From: Verticillium longisporum
Lineage: Eukaryota > Ascomycota > Sordariomycetes > Glomerellales > Plectosphaerellaceae
Reading direction: 5' to 3'
Assembly (NCBI GenBank): GCA_019188255.1
Contig: JAETXT010000011.1
Span: forward strand, 434,001 to 498,000
DNA: 64,000 nucleotides
Shown: positions 23,001 through 34,530 of the stretch, one piece after another
Layout of the letters: each line of letters starts with the position of its first letter
Numbering within the stretch: position 1 is the stretch's first letter
The notes under the pieces: generated by a model
The model's database searches: none
Told to the model about the DNA's origin: nothing
The model's input: only the letters and a program-made list of their open reading frames with translations
Made by a program: the position numbers and the translations under genes

Positions 23001-24760
23001 GAGAACCATTGTTCAAGCCCGCGACGCATGACCAGTTCCGCCTCACACGTCTTAACATTATTGACAACTTCGGCCAGGCCATCCACGCTATTGATCCACG
23101 GCCGAGCAGGAACCCGCAGAAGGTATGGCCATGCATTGGCGAGTGGCTCGCGCCGCAGCTGAGAGGAGATGGTACGGCAAGGGAGCCGAATGTTGTCGAA
23201 CGAGATGAAGGCCTCACGAGGAAAGTTCCCAGCCATGAGGATGGTGGTAATGGCGATGACGATGATGTGCGCGATAAGGACCCCAAACCCTGCGAGTTCA
23301 TGCAGATTCCGCCTCAGATCAATCAACAAGCCCGTCTGAACGCAACTTTCGTTGTGCGAGCTGACAAGACCGACGATGCCGACGGCGACGAAGGCATTAT
23401 CACACAGAACGGCAGGATGTTGCCCTCCTCAAAAGCGTTAACACCTTTCAGGCGCTCAGCAGACGAGTGGGAGAATCTCATCTGGGGTTGGGTGGTCATC
23501 AATTACGCCAACACAGGCATCCAGCTCTTCCTCCCGGACGGCACTTTCTACCGGGAGGTCCGACTTGCGGGACCCTCGGGTGCCCAGACCTCGCCTGAAT
23601 GGTTACCCTTCCGGCCACCCAAAGCCGGCGACGATCTCCCCAAAAAGCCAGAGATGCAGCAGCTGCAGCTTCTCGTGCAGCGGCTCGGAGGTGATCCGAA
23701 ATTTCTTCACGCCTTCTGGAATATGATCGAGACGTCCACATCAGAAATGGATGCCGCTGCTGCGCCTGAGGCTTACGCCGAGTTTGCGAGTGCCCTTATA
23801 GGGCGTCCGCTGGCTCTCGTGAATGCCGGATGGTCACTGGAGCTGGCAGCTGATGCCCTCGCGAGCCAGGCTGATGGCGAGCAGGAAGATGAAGATGGAG
23901 ATTCCAAGACTCGGCCAAGAAAGCCACCCCATGGATTGCTACCCGGCACAGGCAAGGAACAGTACTCATTTGGCGTCAAGATTGGTGACAGGCAGCGTGG
24001 GTTCGATGGTCTCGTGGGTTACTTTGAGTGCCGCGAGAGCTTGTCCCCAGAGGATACTAAAGACCTCGGGCTCGAGCTCAAGAGTATCCGTTCAGACTTC
24101 GCACCTGGCGGAAACGAGGTGGAAGAAGATCCTGATCACCTCCCACCTGTCGCACATTCAAAGCTTGTGCATCTCAATGCATACTACGAAAGTCCTGAGC
24201 CGCGCCACGTGGTTGATGCCGAAGAGTATGCACGTCGACACAATGCGCGACTCCAGGTCTTTGGAGCACTCACGGATCCGTTTGTGCCGCTGCACGTCTA
24301 CTCGGGGATCTTGCCTGTGCGGGAACTGTCGTTACCGCCGTGGACTTGGCAGGGTGCCCTAGCGAGGATGAAAGCCTTCTTCCACGCTGGCCCCATCATT
24401 GTCACGAAAGACGTTCCAAACTTTGACGACAATCGTGAGCTTGCGCCAGGTGTTGCTATCACGCTCCCCGACGTGAAGCACGAGGAGGGGGCTGTTGGAC
24501 TTCCGGCTGTGGCGGGCGGCGACTGGGCATGGCTGCAGCCGTATTACCCAGGGGAAGCAAAACAACCTCCGGCCGAGGATGATGGTGGCAGAGCAAGTGA
24601 CGGTCCCGTGGCGCCACCGGCTCCGATTGAAGCGCTCGAGAGATACATGGCGTTGCCGGTGTCAGCTGAGGACGAGCGTGCCAGATTTGACCGTGGGCCG
24701 TATATGGCACTGGAGGGATATCTCATGATGGTGGGCCGCGAGAAGAAGTCGAAGACGTGA
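20099..24760 (+). CDS. Giant uncharacterised protein, frame broken in middle
   Basis: Three long open stretches lie end to end: 20099-21751, about 21759-22310 in a second frame, and about 22310-24760 back in the first. Together they read as one protein of roughly 1,540 residues. The N-terminus (VLIPVKVDAFVFN), GVYLHWTMPRLYRS, RWLVIRHI and WVVESDRL resemble, from memory, large uncharacterised bacterial proteins. The same holds for the C-terminal GILPVRELSLPPW. A TGA at 21749-21751 interrupts sequence that stays protein-like after it (EMFALWWWLVSD), a +1 change follows near 21820 and a -1 change near 22313. The last could instead be a very short intron (GTCAAG...ACACAG, about 41 nt). Lys/Glu/Asp-rich low-complexity linkers occur near 20560-20640 and 22650-22740. 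There is no signal peptide or membrane segment. Function unknown. Confidence 0.6.
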
Positions 24761-25832
24761 TAGTGAAGCCGTTGGCAGATTCTTCGAAGACGCATAACGA
24801 TCAAGTCCTTAAGAAGCTGACTTCCTGGAAATATCCATTGAAATTGCAACAAATAATTCCCTTCCCGCGAAAATCATTTTCCTGGCACCCTGAACCTATT
24901 GTCTGTAGCTGCGATTTCCTACTAGCTGGAGTCGACCCATTGAAATCCAGACCTAACAATGATCACCCAAGATTTTCCTTGGACAACATGTCGACGATGC
25001 TAAGCGGCAAGGATTAATGATGCCACGGAGCCGACTATAGGTCGCTTGCAGAATTTGGGTCCGTCTCCTTGCTTCTCGGAGACCATTCATTTCAATTTAC
25101 CCTCGCTGGTCTTGATACCAAGCAAGGCCTGCCTGTATGAGAACAAGCCCTACATGGCGCGCGCTGGAATTCGATAGTGGATGCAGTACAACCACAGTAG
25201 CTGTCTGCCCAGAAGCGAACTCCAGGGCCTGGGCCTGACGATGACTCTGAATGGAACACTAGCGCGGCTCAAAGACAGCTGAAAGCCAGGGTCGGGGAGG
25301 GGTTGTCTCGATTGAGAAGCCTACTGGGCTAAAAGCGGGAAGCGAAATACGATAGCCAACGATTTGGGCAGCTAGACGCAGGCCTTGCCTTACTCTGGTG
25401 GTGGCATCGTGCTAAGCCCGTGGCACATGGCACGGCACGACGCGACAATGCATTCGGTAGCCTCTCGCGCAGGGGGTCTTTTGTCGTCTTGACCACAGAT
25501 GACCGACCCCCTGCACCAGCCGGCTAGATCGAAGCTGATGCCTCAACATGCTCTCTGCACACATGGCCAGGCCTTAAGTCTCTATACGCGGTAGTACTTC
25601 CACGGCCTGTCGTAACTCGACCACTGAAGTGATCTTGGTGGCTTTGCTGTTGTTCGCGCTGTTCTCCTAGGCCTGCTCCGCCTGTCATCTTTCTCGTGAT
25701 GCTTTCGAGAGCATTGCCTCCCGCTCGAGTTTAAGCCCAGCCCTCAACTCATCTCGGTAGAATCCCTCTCGATTTCTCTGTGGAATAGCAGCAAATAGCA
25801 GCAAATTCTCAACACCGAGCAGCGAAGAATCC
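24761..25832. other. Intergenic between the giant genes
   Basis: About 1.07 kb with no convincing gene, RNA or repeat. It separates two genes read in the same direction and presumably holds the terminator of the first and the promoter of the second. Confidence 0.4.
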
Positions 25833-28800
25833 ATGGTCTCCTCTCACAGGCGGCTGGCGCATCGCCGCGCTAAATGCATCCTCTCAGGTGTCGCCCGCGA
25901 CATTCTACCCGGCGAGGCCCGGTTCTACTCATTCTACTCGCCCTCGCTCAAAGGCGGCTTGCACACCGTAAAAGTCAGTCAAACCATTTCAGCGCCCCCC
26001 GACAAAGCCGCCGAGGGCCCCGATAAAGACAAGCGCCGCGAAGATGCCATCGCCGAGGAGTCGCTGAACCTCTATGTCATCGCACCCAAGTTCAACTTGC
26101 CTGTTGGATGCATTGATTCAATGTTTCCAGCCCCTGGTGCCATGGCTGAGGTGACGGTGCTGCCTCACATCAGCTTCAAAGACCCTCACCTCCCGTGGGA
26201 ACGTGAGGCCGCCTATAGCCCTGACGATGCTTCGGACAAGGACGAAAAAGGAGATCCTCGTTGCCTGACGCCGTGGGTTGCGCTGTTGGCCTTTGCCGTA
26301 GACGAGCTGAAGCTCGCTCCGGCCGACCTCGCCGGCCTTCTCGCGACGGTGGCCACAGAGGTCGATGGCAAACAGAGTGAAAGTATGGCTGTCCGCATGA
26401 GTGCCGGGCAAATTCCGAAGCTCGGCGAAAATTCCCGTCTCTGCAATGCTCTATCGTTTGACAAAGACGAGGACGCACGGGAGGCAGCAGAACCCATTGA
26501 TGTCATCTTTCTGCCCAAGAGCCTCTTCGTGCCGCTGTTCAGCAAGCCAGGCAACGCCACGGCTCTCGACAACACCAAACACAAGTATCTCGCTCACGTT
26601 CGACAAGTGGCAACTGACGGCATGGCGGCCGCCGGCTCTGAGCTCGGCTCGGATCCAAAGTCTCTCGAAGCCGTCTTCAGCATCGTCTTGTCCCATCGCA
26701 CAGGACCCATCGGTGCCCCAGTGCCGACGAACATGGTCGTTCACCTCGTATCCCTGGATATGCCAACCAACATCACTCTGCCTCTCTCGGAGAATGTCAC
26801 GCATGCCGCTCTTCTCAGTCTTCACAGCTGGACTTATACCGGTAGGCCCTCGAATGAAGACGCGAGCTCATTTTCCCATTTGACGCATCTCGGCAACAAA
26901 TTGACGGTCGTGCGGCCTGAAATGCCAGAAGACCGACCTGACATGCCATCATCGCCCTCGGTCAAAGACCTTGTCGAGCAGCGCCAGAGAGACGGGTACA
27001 CGATCGTGCGTCATCGGACGGTAACAGGCGAAGAAACGGCTGCCATGACGCGAGGGCCCTTGACGCCGACCTTTGTGCCGCACCCTCTGCGCGAGGGTTT
27101 TGTGATGCAGTCGAACTTTGGCACAGACCTTCGGATCCTCGACCCAGATCTCTCCCTGATGGACCTCACCTACGCCAGCGCCTGGCAGCTCGGCAAGACG
27201 TTGGCCATGGGTGACCCAGCCTTCTGCGTCGCTCTTTCGCGCCTGCGCATGGCCATCGACTCGCAATCACAGGGTGCCGCCAAGCGCGATGTTCACACGG
27301 CCATCGGTGAGTATGCACCGCGAAAAGACACAGTCGCCCGAATGTTTGACCTTGTCCGCGGCCTTGACGATCTCAATGGGAACCTACTACAGAGCGATCG
27401 GGAAGCTACCAAGGCCGCCACGACCGCCAGTGGCCGCCGATGGGATGTTGAACACAATAATGTGCAGGCCATGGACGGAAAGCATGGCAACATCGATACG
27501 TCACGACGCTCGCAGCATATGGCGCCTCGGACATCAGCGCACGCCGACGCCGCTGCAGCGTCCTTTGCTCTTGCGACTGACGGCACGCTCTATAACGAGC
27601 ACAATGTGCCGACCAACACAGACAGCGCCTACGTGTATTCGTGGATCATTGATAAGGTGCACCTCGCCAATGTACCTGCACACTATCTCGTGGTTGAACC
27701 ATCTCACTTGCCCGAGGAGACGCTTCGCTTTTGCTACTTCGACGAGAATTGGAGCGATGCCCTGGTCGACGGCGCCTTGAGTCTTGCCAACCACTGGGCC
27801 AACGAGCCTGCTGCTGATGAAAGCCGCGCCGCCATCAAGAAGGCTGTCAACCTACGCCTCATGACTCCCGATGAGAAGCTGGGTCATGTTCAAATGCCCA
27901 AGTTCGGCTTCCTCATGCGCTCTGTACTACTGGCTCAGTTCCCGGATATGACTGTCAGCGTAAAGTATGCAAAGAGCTCTATGCTAGGGGCTGCATCTGC
28001 AAATCCATCAAAACCTGAGGTGCCCATACTTCTGCAGAAGCGGCTCGCGCCTGATACCATGTTCTGTCTGTTCGATCGGGCACCGCCCGAGCTCGAGGGC
28101 ATCACATTCACGCTGCCACCCCACCAGCAGTGCTTCACCATCGGCGGCTCACTGACTACTGAGGATCTGACGGTGAACTTTCGGCGCATCTACACCGCCA
28201 CCGAGGTCAAAGAACCGGCGAAGCGCAGGCTGCCCCTGGGCAGGCCCGAGGTCTTCAAGCCGACGGACGCCGCTCCCGTTTTCGACTGGAACTTACGCAC
28301 CCTCCATGTCGAAGCTTTTGCGAATCTGCAGCTGAAGCGCCTGCGTGATGGCCTCGGCGACGAATTCACTGATACGAGAGCAACCTCGGCCTTGCTAGCA
28401 CTGCAACTCAACGATCCCATCCTGCAACTTGACATTGGCGACTTGTCGAGGCAGACCTCAACAAGAAAGCCCACCGTTTTTCAGTTCTCCGTCCCTGAGG
28501 TCAACCGGGCTCAACCGCCTGAATTGTCACCCCTCCCTCAGCGCGTCTGGTCTGGCGCATTACCGATGCATCGCCCAAGACCCCCGTCGCCTCGTCAAGA
28601 AGCAGCTCTCGTCGCTGAATACGCGGAGGCCGCCAGGCATGCCCCAGATTCTCTCGCTTTCGATATGAATTCCGCCCCAATCCCTGACCCCCCAACATTC
28701 GACGAGACGTTTGCCAACCGGCCCAAGTTCCGCCTAAAAGTCTATCCCGTGCGCTCGCGCGACTTTGTCCCCAGCAACACCGGTCTACCTCTCGACCTAG

Positions 28801-29264
28801 TCTTCAGCATCGTCTACGTCGAGGGCCGTGCCACCGAGCGCCTGCGCCGCCTAACAGTCGAGGTTCCCTGCGGTGCCATGCCCTCCGAGGGACGCGGTGG
28901 CGAGCATGATCCGCTGCTGACGCTGCTGAGTGAGAACGCCGACCCGCCAACGCCGACCATGCTGTCGAACCTGCGCTTCAACGTGCTCAAGAGATGGAGG
29001 GATGACGAGAAGGGGCGAGGCCGCTATCTTGTTTTGGACCTCGTGCCACGGTCAAAGGATGGTGTGCCCGTCGACAAGATCAAGGAGGCGAGCTTCTTGC
29101 TGAGTCGGGCGGACATTTGTCTGTACGAAGGTGCCGAACCGAGGTTTCCATTTGTTAATCTTAAGTACGACTATGGTGATTGGGGGGACAAGAGGTGGAA
29201 CGATGGGAGGCGGGTCGAAGTTAGGCCATTGCCATCGAAGTCTGAAGTGCCGCCGACTGAGTGA
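25833..29264 (+). CDS. Intronless 1143-residue protein of unknown function
   Basis: A single uninterrupted frame of 1143 residues begins at an ATG in good context (ATCCATGG). No signal peptide or membrane helix is evident. Recognisable stretches include LPHISFKDPHLPWERE followed by CLTPWVALLAF in the first 170 residues, and VPAHYLVVEPSHLPEETLRFCYFDENWSDALVDGALSLANHW (given in two parts: VPAHYLVVEPSHLPEETLRF and ENWSDALVDGALS) around residues 610-650. From memory these resemble large bacterial proteins of unknown function found beside relatives of its two neighbours. The lack of introns over 3.4 kb is unusual beside other multi-exon genes in the window. It is the only member of the three-gene block with an intact frame. 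I do not assign a biochemical role. Confidence 0.8.
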   Translation: MVSSHRRLAHRRAKCILSGVARDILPGEARFYSFYSPSLKGGLHTVKVSQTISAPPDKAAEGPDKDKRREDAIAEESLNLYVIAPKFNLPVGCIDSMFPAPGAMAEVTVLPHISFKDPHLPWEREAAYSPDDASDKDEKGDPRCLTPWVALLAFAVDELKLAPADLAGLLATVATEVDGKQSESMAVRMSAGQIPKLGENSRLCNALSFDKDEDAREAAEPIDVIFLPKSLFVPLFSKPGNATALDNTKHKYLAHVRQVATDGMAAAGSELGSDPKSLEAVFSIVLSHRTGPIGAPVPTNMVVHLVSLDMPTNITLPLSENVTHAALLSLHSWTYTGRPSNEDASSFSHLTHLGNKLTVVRPEMPEDRPDMPSSPSVKDLVEQRQRDGYTIVRHRTVTGEETAAMTRGPLTPTFVPHPLREGFVMQSNFGTDLRILDPDLSLMDLTYASAWQLGKTLAMGDPAFCVALSRLRMAIDSQSQGAAKRDVHTAIGEYAPRKDTVARMFDLVRGLDDLNGNLLQSDREATKAATTASGRRWDVEHNNVQAMDGKHGNIDTSRRSQHMAPRTSAHADAAAASFALATDGTLYNEHNVPTNTDSAYVYSWIIDKVHLANVPAHYLVVEPSHLPEETLRFCYFDENWSDALVDGALSLANHWANEPAADESRAAIKKAVNLRLMTPDEKLGHVQMPKFGFLMRSVLLAQFPDMTVSVKYAKSSMLGAASANPSKPEVPILLQKRLAPDTMFCLFDRAPPELEGITFTLPPHQQCFTIGGSLTTEDLTVNFRRIYTATEVKEPAKRRLPLGRPEVFKPTDAAPVFDWNLRTLHVEAFANLQLKRLRDGLGDEFTDTRATSALLALQLNDPILQLDIGDLSRQTSTRKPTVFQFSVPEVNRAQPPELSPLPQRVWSGALPMHRPRPPSPRQEAALVAEYAEAARHAPDSLAFDMNSAPIPDPPTFDETFANRPKFRLKVYPVRSRDFVPSNTGLPLDLVFSIVYVEGRATERLRRLTVEVPCGAMPSEGRGGEHDPLLTLLSENADPPTPTMLSNLRFNVLKRWRDDEKGRGRYLVLDLVPRSKDGVPVDKIKEASFLLSRADICLYEGAEPRFPFVNLKYDYGDWGDKRWNDGRRVEVRPLPSKSEVPPTE

Positions 29265-31095
29265 TAGGGGCTCTCAGAACATCCACTGATCGTAGACCGC
29301 ATGGTTTCTCACGTAGCCGTAACATCACTTTCATTGTCATATTTTTACAGACTGATAAGGTCAGTAAGGCATTTCCAAATGGTCGAAGCTCCAGCTGGAC
29401 CATTTCTACATACATATCCTTGACTTTTGATGTCACTATCAGCCTGAGTTGGCCCGTGAAAAGGTAGGTCTCACCTGCTGGAAACATTCGCGCTTCGATC
29501 CAGGAGACCTTAATACAATGGGCTCTCCATCACTCTCGTGAGCCTTATATGCCCTGAAGTTAGCCTGGCACTGTTCTCGAGTTACGTCGGTGGATGGAGA
29601 CCACAATCAAGGGAAATTGAGCACCAATACCAGTCATCCACCGTGTCCTACAGTGACAGTAAAACTCAGAACAAGCGATGTCACCAATCAGTTCTTGTAT
29701 CGGTTACAAAAATCTCAAATTTGACAGCTTGGTCAACTCTCCCAGTGATGTTTTGTTTGTACATCGCCCCAGAGTACAGTCACGAGTTTAGCAAAGTATG
29801 GCTATAAAGCTGTGCAGATTCTTGCATTGTACAAGGCTGACTATTATGTCTTCTGTTGATCTCTGATATAATCAAAGAAGATATGCTGAGTATCTTTTCG
29901 GCACCAACAAAGATCTCGAATACGGCTTGACGGACTGGATGTCCTGGCGTGGGGATTGCGCCGGCTCGTATAACAGATGACGTGACGAAGATGCCCTGGC
30001 AAGGCGTTGATTTCGTTCTGCCTCCACTTCGAGACGAACATGTGTCACCTGCTTGTTCAGGCAGCTCACTCGGGATGTCTTTGTATGCATTCGAGAACTG
30101 ATGCACCAGTTGCCTACCAAGTCCGTCCCCTGCATCGAACATCCGGATGTCGTGCCGGCGCCGACGTGCCAAGAACACACCAGCAGTCACGTCTGCTGTC
30201 GCTCCCGAGATTCTTCAACGCTAGCATTCCCAATGCCGGCCGGCTCTTTATTCCTCTGTAGGATCCGCCGTGGCGATCGCGAGCTTGGTGAACGACGAGA
30301 ATGCCGATGTTCAAAGCTAGCCAGATCGCCCATGGCACCGGGCGATGCGCGAGTCCGCGACCCGAGATTCCTGTCTCAGCCAGGGCTCGCGGTGTCTTGC
30401 ATGGAATGCTAGCCGTCTCAAGCCAGCTCCACGCTCTGTTCCTCATCCAGAAGTTCGGTAGCAAGCCACATGCACAAAGGCCGCAAGACCCTCTCGCACT
30501 TCCACGATGCCACCGAAAGCCATGGTGGCATGCAGAGATAAGATCGCGACATGACTGCTGCACGCAAACAAAAAGGAAGGTCGACGCCGTCTCCCTCTTC
30601 GCCAGCGCGCGTCAACCTGCGTCCTCGCAACCCTGAGGGCCCGTCTTGACCGCTGAGATCCAAGGGAGAGTAGCTTCTCTTTCCCCACCCCCTGCCGCCG
30701 ATCAGGCCTGTTGCCGATCCCCTTTCATAGGGCCGTGATTTCGACGCGGCAGTCGAGTGCCGCCCAAGATCTCCGTCAGGGGCCCCAGCTGCCTATTCGG
30801 GCGATGCCGGCCGAATGGCGCCATGATCACGATGGCTCCCCCACGTCACATCGCATTGCAGACCTTCTACTTCGAGAAGCCGGCGCGTAGTGTCTCCAGA
30901 ATCGTAATCAGAGGTCATCGGATTCGCAGCATTCCTAGTGGCAAAGGCCCCTCGAGGTCTATAAACAATGCTGTGTCTCAGCAACGGGGAATCACAGTGA
31001 ATGCCGCCTTCACTTCTCCTTTCCAACGATACTGAGGTCTCCGAGCAAGCATCCAGCCACGTTCGTCGTACGCGCAGACGCCTTGCTCTCACATC
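29265..31095. other. Intergenic
   Basis: About 1.8 kb with no supported gene. Several 80-150-codon frames overlap on both strands around 30000-30700 but show no motif or consistent coding character. The end is the promoter of the choice-of-anchor-like gene. Confidence 0.4.
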
Positions 31096-32755
31096 ATGAA
31101 GGCGACTTTCCTCAAGGCCCTGGCCCTTACGGCCGTCGGCTCGACCGCGGCCAAGGAGCTCCAGCCCAATGCACTGATCAGCGAGATCTACGACAGTGGC
31201 GCCATCCACAAGGACCTAATGGCCCGCAAGCACGTGCGTTGATTGGGCGTTCAAGTCTTGCTTGAAGTGATCTGACTTTCTATCAGGCTTCGTGGGACCG
31301 CCAAATCGCCAGCGGCGAGATGAACTCGACCATCTACCAGAGTCGTCTCGCCGCCGATGGCCCCGTCCCCTGCGTCAACGGCGTCGCTGCCGTTGTGCCG
31401 GGTGACCGCCTGAACACTTTCAGGTGCAACAAAGTAGCTTACCATTTCTCTCACCTCATATGGCTGCGAGTAACCCTGTCTGACAAGCGCCCAGGTCGAC
31501 TTCTACGACTTCAAGAGCCATGCCGCCCTCGGCAGCAAGACCGGCCAGGGCTCCTCTTCGTGGGGCTGGACGGCGCCCAACGGCCGCGAGTTTGTCGTAG
31601 TCGCCCAGGCCGACGGCGCCAGCTTCTCCGAGATCACGTCGGCGGGTAAGCTCGTCTACCTCGGCCGCCTGCCGCCGTACTCGACCAACTCGATCTGGCG
31701 CGAGTTGCGCGGCTACAAGAACTTCATCGTCATCGGCAGCGAGGCGTCGCGCCATGGTGTGCAAATCTTCGACCTCAGCAAGCTGCTGACCGTCAACCCG
31801 GCGAGCCCCGTCACTTTCTCCAACTCGCGCGATCTGACGGGCTACTGGAACGGCCTGCCCGCGGGCTCGACGCACAACATTGTGGTCAACGAGGAGAAGC
31901 AGTATGCTGTCGCTGTCGGCGCGCAGCCCCGCACCAGCACGTGTCGGTCGGGTCTCATTTTCATCGACCTGAAGGATCCCGCCAAGCCCACCACTCTTGG
32001 TTGCGCCGCCGGAGACGGCTACGTCCACGATGCCCAGTGCCTCGTGTACAGGGGTCCTGATACCAAGTACCAGGGCCGCGATATCTGCTACGGTTACAAT
32101 GAGGACACCTTGACCATGTAAGATCAACTTGTCCCAGAAGAAAAGGACAGCTTGACTGACAGGCATTCCCAGCTACGACGTCACCGACAAGACGACCACC
32201 AAGATCATCTCGCGCACCAGCTACGAGGGCGCCAGCTGCAAGTCCCCTCCACGGCCCCATGTTCACTTGTTCCCCATCGCTAACTCAAGTACAGACACCC
32301 ATCAAGGTTGGGTCACGAACACGCAGTGGCAGGAGTACCTCGTACTCGACGACGAGTACGACGAGTACGACAAGACGGGCGCCGCCGCCAGTGGCTACCC
32401 GATCACCTACTTCTGGGACATTCGGTCGCTCGAGAAGCCCAAGCAGACGGGCTACTTCAAGAGCCCTGCGTACGGCATTGACCACAACCAGTTCGTCATT
32501 GACGGCTTTGCGTACCAGAGCAACTATGGCGCTGGCTTGCGCATCCTTGACGTGTCGTCCCTGCCGCAGGACCCCACGGGAAAGCTCGTCAAGGAGGTCG
32601 GCTTCTTCGACGTCTACCCAGAGGATGACCGCAACGCCAACGGCGGGTCTATCGATTTTGTCGGTACCTGGAGCCACTACCCCTTCTTCAAGAGCGGCTT
32701 CATCCTCGTGAACACGATTGAGCGGGGTGCCTTTGTTGTCAAGAGGCAGAAGTGA
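31096..32755 (+). CDS. Secreted choice-of-anchor-B-like protein
   Basis: Five exons (31096-31233, 31287-31433, 31495-32117, 32173-32237, 32295-32755) encode 477 residues. A signal peptide (MKATFLKALALTAVGSTAA) is followed by beta-propeller-like repeats with WGWT, GYKNFIVIGSEASRHGVQIFDLSKL, GYVHDAQCLVY, THQGWVTN, DEYDEYD and YGIDHNQFVIDGFAYQSNYGAGLRI (the last given in full is split here: YGIDHNQFVIDGF, AYQSNYGAGLRI). These motifs match the fungal regulatory-P-domain/bacterial choice-of-anchor B family (LVIVD-type propeller), whose role is not established. Intron 4 (32238-32294) uses a GC-AG pair. Ignoring it leaves an open frame but inserts 19 non-family residues. Likely extracellular. Confidence 0.87.
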
Positions 32756-34530
32756 GCGGCCGAGGGAAAACTGCCCGGCTGGCTTCACCTCTGAAAAAGA
32801 AGGTGGGCGCGGCTATCGGAGTTTCTTCGTGACCAAAATATACCTTGATATGAATGAACAGACATTGTCTCCTGACCTACCACAAACATGTCTGACATTC
32901 TCGTGACGTGCATGCCCAGCTCCTGGGCATACTCATCAACTCAGGTCGGTGATTAAAACAACAAGGCAGTCAAAGGGCAGGCTCTCTGCACACTCCGACA
33001 CTGATTCGTCGTTGTTCAGAGAAGGGTCGGCATCGGCCAGTGAGTACAGCCATGACCCCGGTCACCGGGCCCATGTCCCACCGCTGACAGCGTCAAGCCC
33101 TGTAGGGGAAATGCTGGCGGCTAGTGCCGCAACACTGGCCGGAGCACATATCGGTGCTGTAGCCAAGACTACGAGCCGGACTTCCACGCATGTCGCAGAA
33201 CTTCTTGCGAGTGCTTGCGTCCGAGTCCGAACAGAGTCAGTAAGCGGTGTGGCTGCCGGAGGCCAACCAGAGGCCGATGCATGCCACTTCCCTACCGCAT
33301 TCAATTGAATTCTTTCAAACCTGGCGTCTATGACCCTCTACCACACCTAGTTGTAGATGAAGACGTTCAATGTCGAGATCGGGGGCGCTGAAGTAACCAG
33401 TTGACTGCGAAAAGACATATGCCGTACAAAGTCGCGATAAGCTCAAAGTCGCAGCCGTTGCATACAGGTTAAGCTGGGGGTGATGACGCTGCTTCCCGCT
33501 TGTGCCATGAAAATCTTGCTTACAGAGGATGGTCGTCTCGAAGGTTTCGCCACCACGCAGCCAGTCCTGGTCGACACGAATCCCACTCCATATTGAAGTC
33601 TGCTCCACATTTGACAGCTTCGAACGGATCGCCGGCAGTTGAATGTTGGCGCTATCTTTTGAATCGGTCGCGAAGAGGGCCCACGTGAGTGCCGCGTTTT
33701 GAGGCGAGAGAGAACGGAACACATTACCCTTGATGAGGCCAGAGAAGTCGGTTACCTGTCCAGCGGTAAAGATCGCAAATGCTGACATATCTTGACTGAG
33801 CCTTGAGGGGGAGATGAACCCCGAACATCGGCCCGCCATCTGGGCCAGGGTTTCATCTGAGAGCTCTCTGTTCCCGGAGCGTCGGACTGGAACCCTTTCC
33901 AACCCATTTGCGGCATTTGCACATGGGCAGAAGGAAATCCCCGAAGGCTATCGTCCCGTCACCGCCATGCCGTGCATGTTCCGGGAAATCGAACGGCGGT
34001 GGGCTTAAGCCTTTCACGGACCATTTCCCGAAAGCCGGGCGCATTTGGACGGCAATAGTGTGGTGGTAGGGTCGGTTTGGGCGATGGGCCCCGCTTGTAA
34101 GTCCGACAACCAGATGAGGCATGGGTGAGGCTGGCGATTTCTTGATTAGTGTGGAGCCCATGTCGGCGATAACCGATTCTGTCAGAGATTTCGCGGCGAC
34201 CCAGCACGATGGACATCTCTTGCGTCATTGGCAGAACCGCTGATCGCAGGACGATGCGAACGGGGCCGGCAAGAATTGGATGTTTGAAGACGTCGATGGA
34301 ATCGAGGGAAGCCCCAGGCTCAGCCTTAACTCCGTTGATGATGCGTAATCGACTCGAGTTTTATCGGCCATGGCAATAGGTCGTGATCGAGTATAAAGCA
34401 CGAGGCCATCCTGAAGCTGTCTAGCCAAGCTGTAAGCATTGTACAATACTCACACCACACCCACGCCGCAACTCTTGCTTTGAGACTTGACCCCATCTTT
34501 CTCATCCCATTCAGCGCCATAACAATCACC
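32756..34530. other. Intergenic with one weak open frame
   Basis: About 1.8 kb. The only frame of note is the minus-strand 195-codon ORF at 33315-33902, listed separately. The final 200 bp are the alcohol dehydrogenase promoter. No repeats or RNA genes are seen. Confidence 0.4.
33315..33902 (-). CDS. Hypothetical ORF of 195 codons, weak
   Basis: An uninterrupted minus-strand frame with fairly protein-like composition in its middle (FSGLIKGNVFRSLSPQNAAL, then IWSGIRVDQDWLRGGETFET). There is no signal peptide at the first Met and no recognisable domain. It might be an exon of a larger gene, a remnant, or chance. Confidence 0.25.
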   Translation of the reverse strand: MERVPVRRSGNRELSDETLAQMAGRCSGFISPSRLSQDMSAFAIFTAGQVTDFSGLIKGNVFRSLSPQNAALTWALFATDSKDSANIQLPAIRSKLSNVEQTSIWSGIRVDQDWLRGGETFETTILCKQDFHGTSGKQRHHPQLNLYATAATLSLSRLCTAYVFSQSTGYFSAPDLDIERLHLQLGVVEGHRRQV

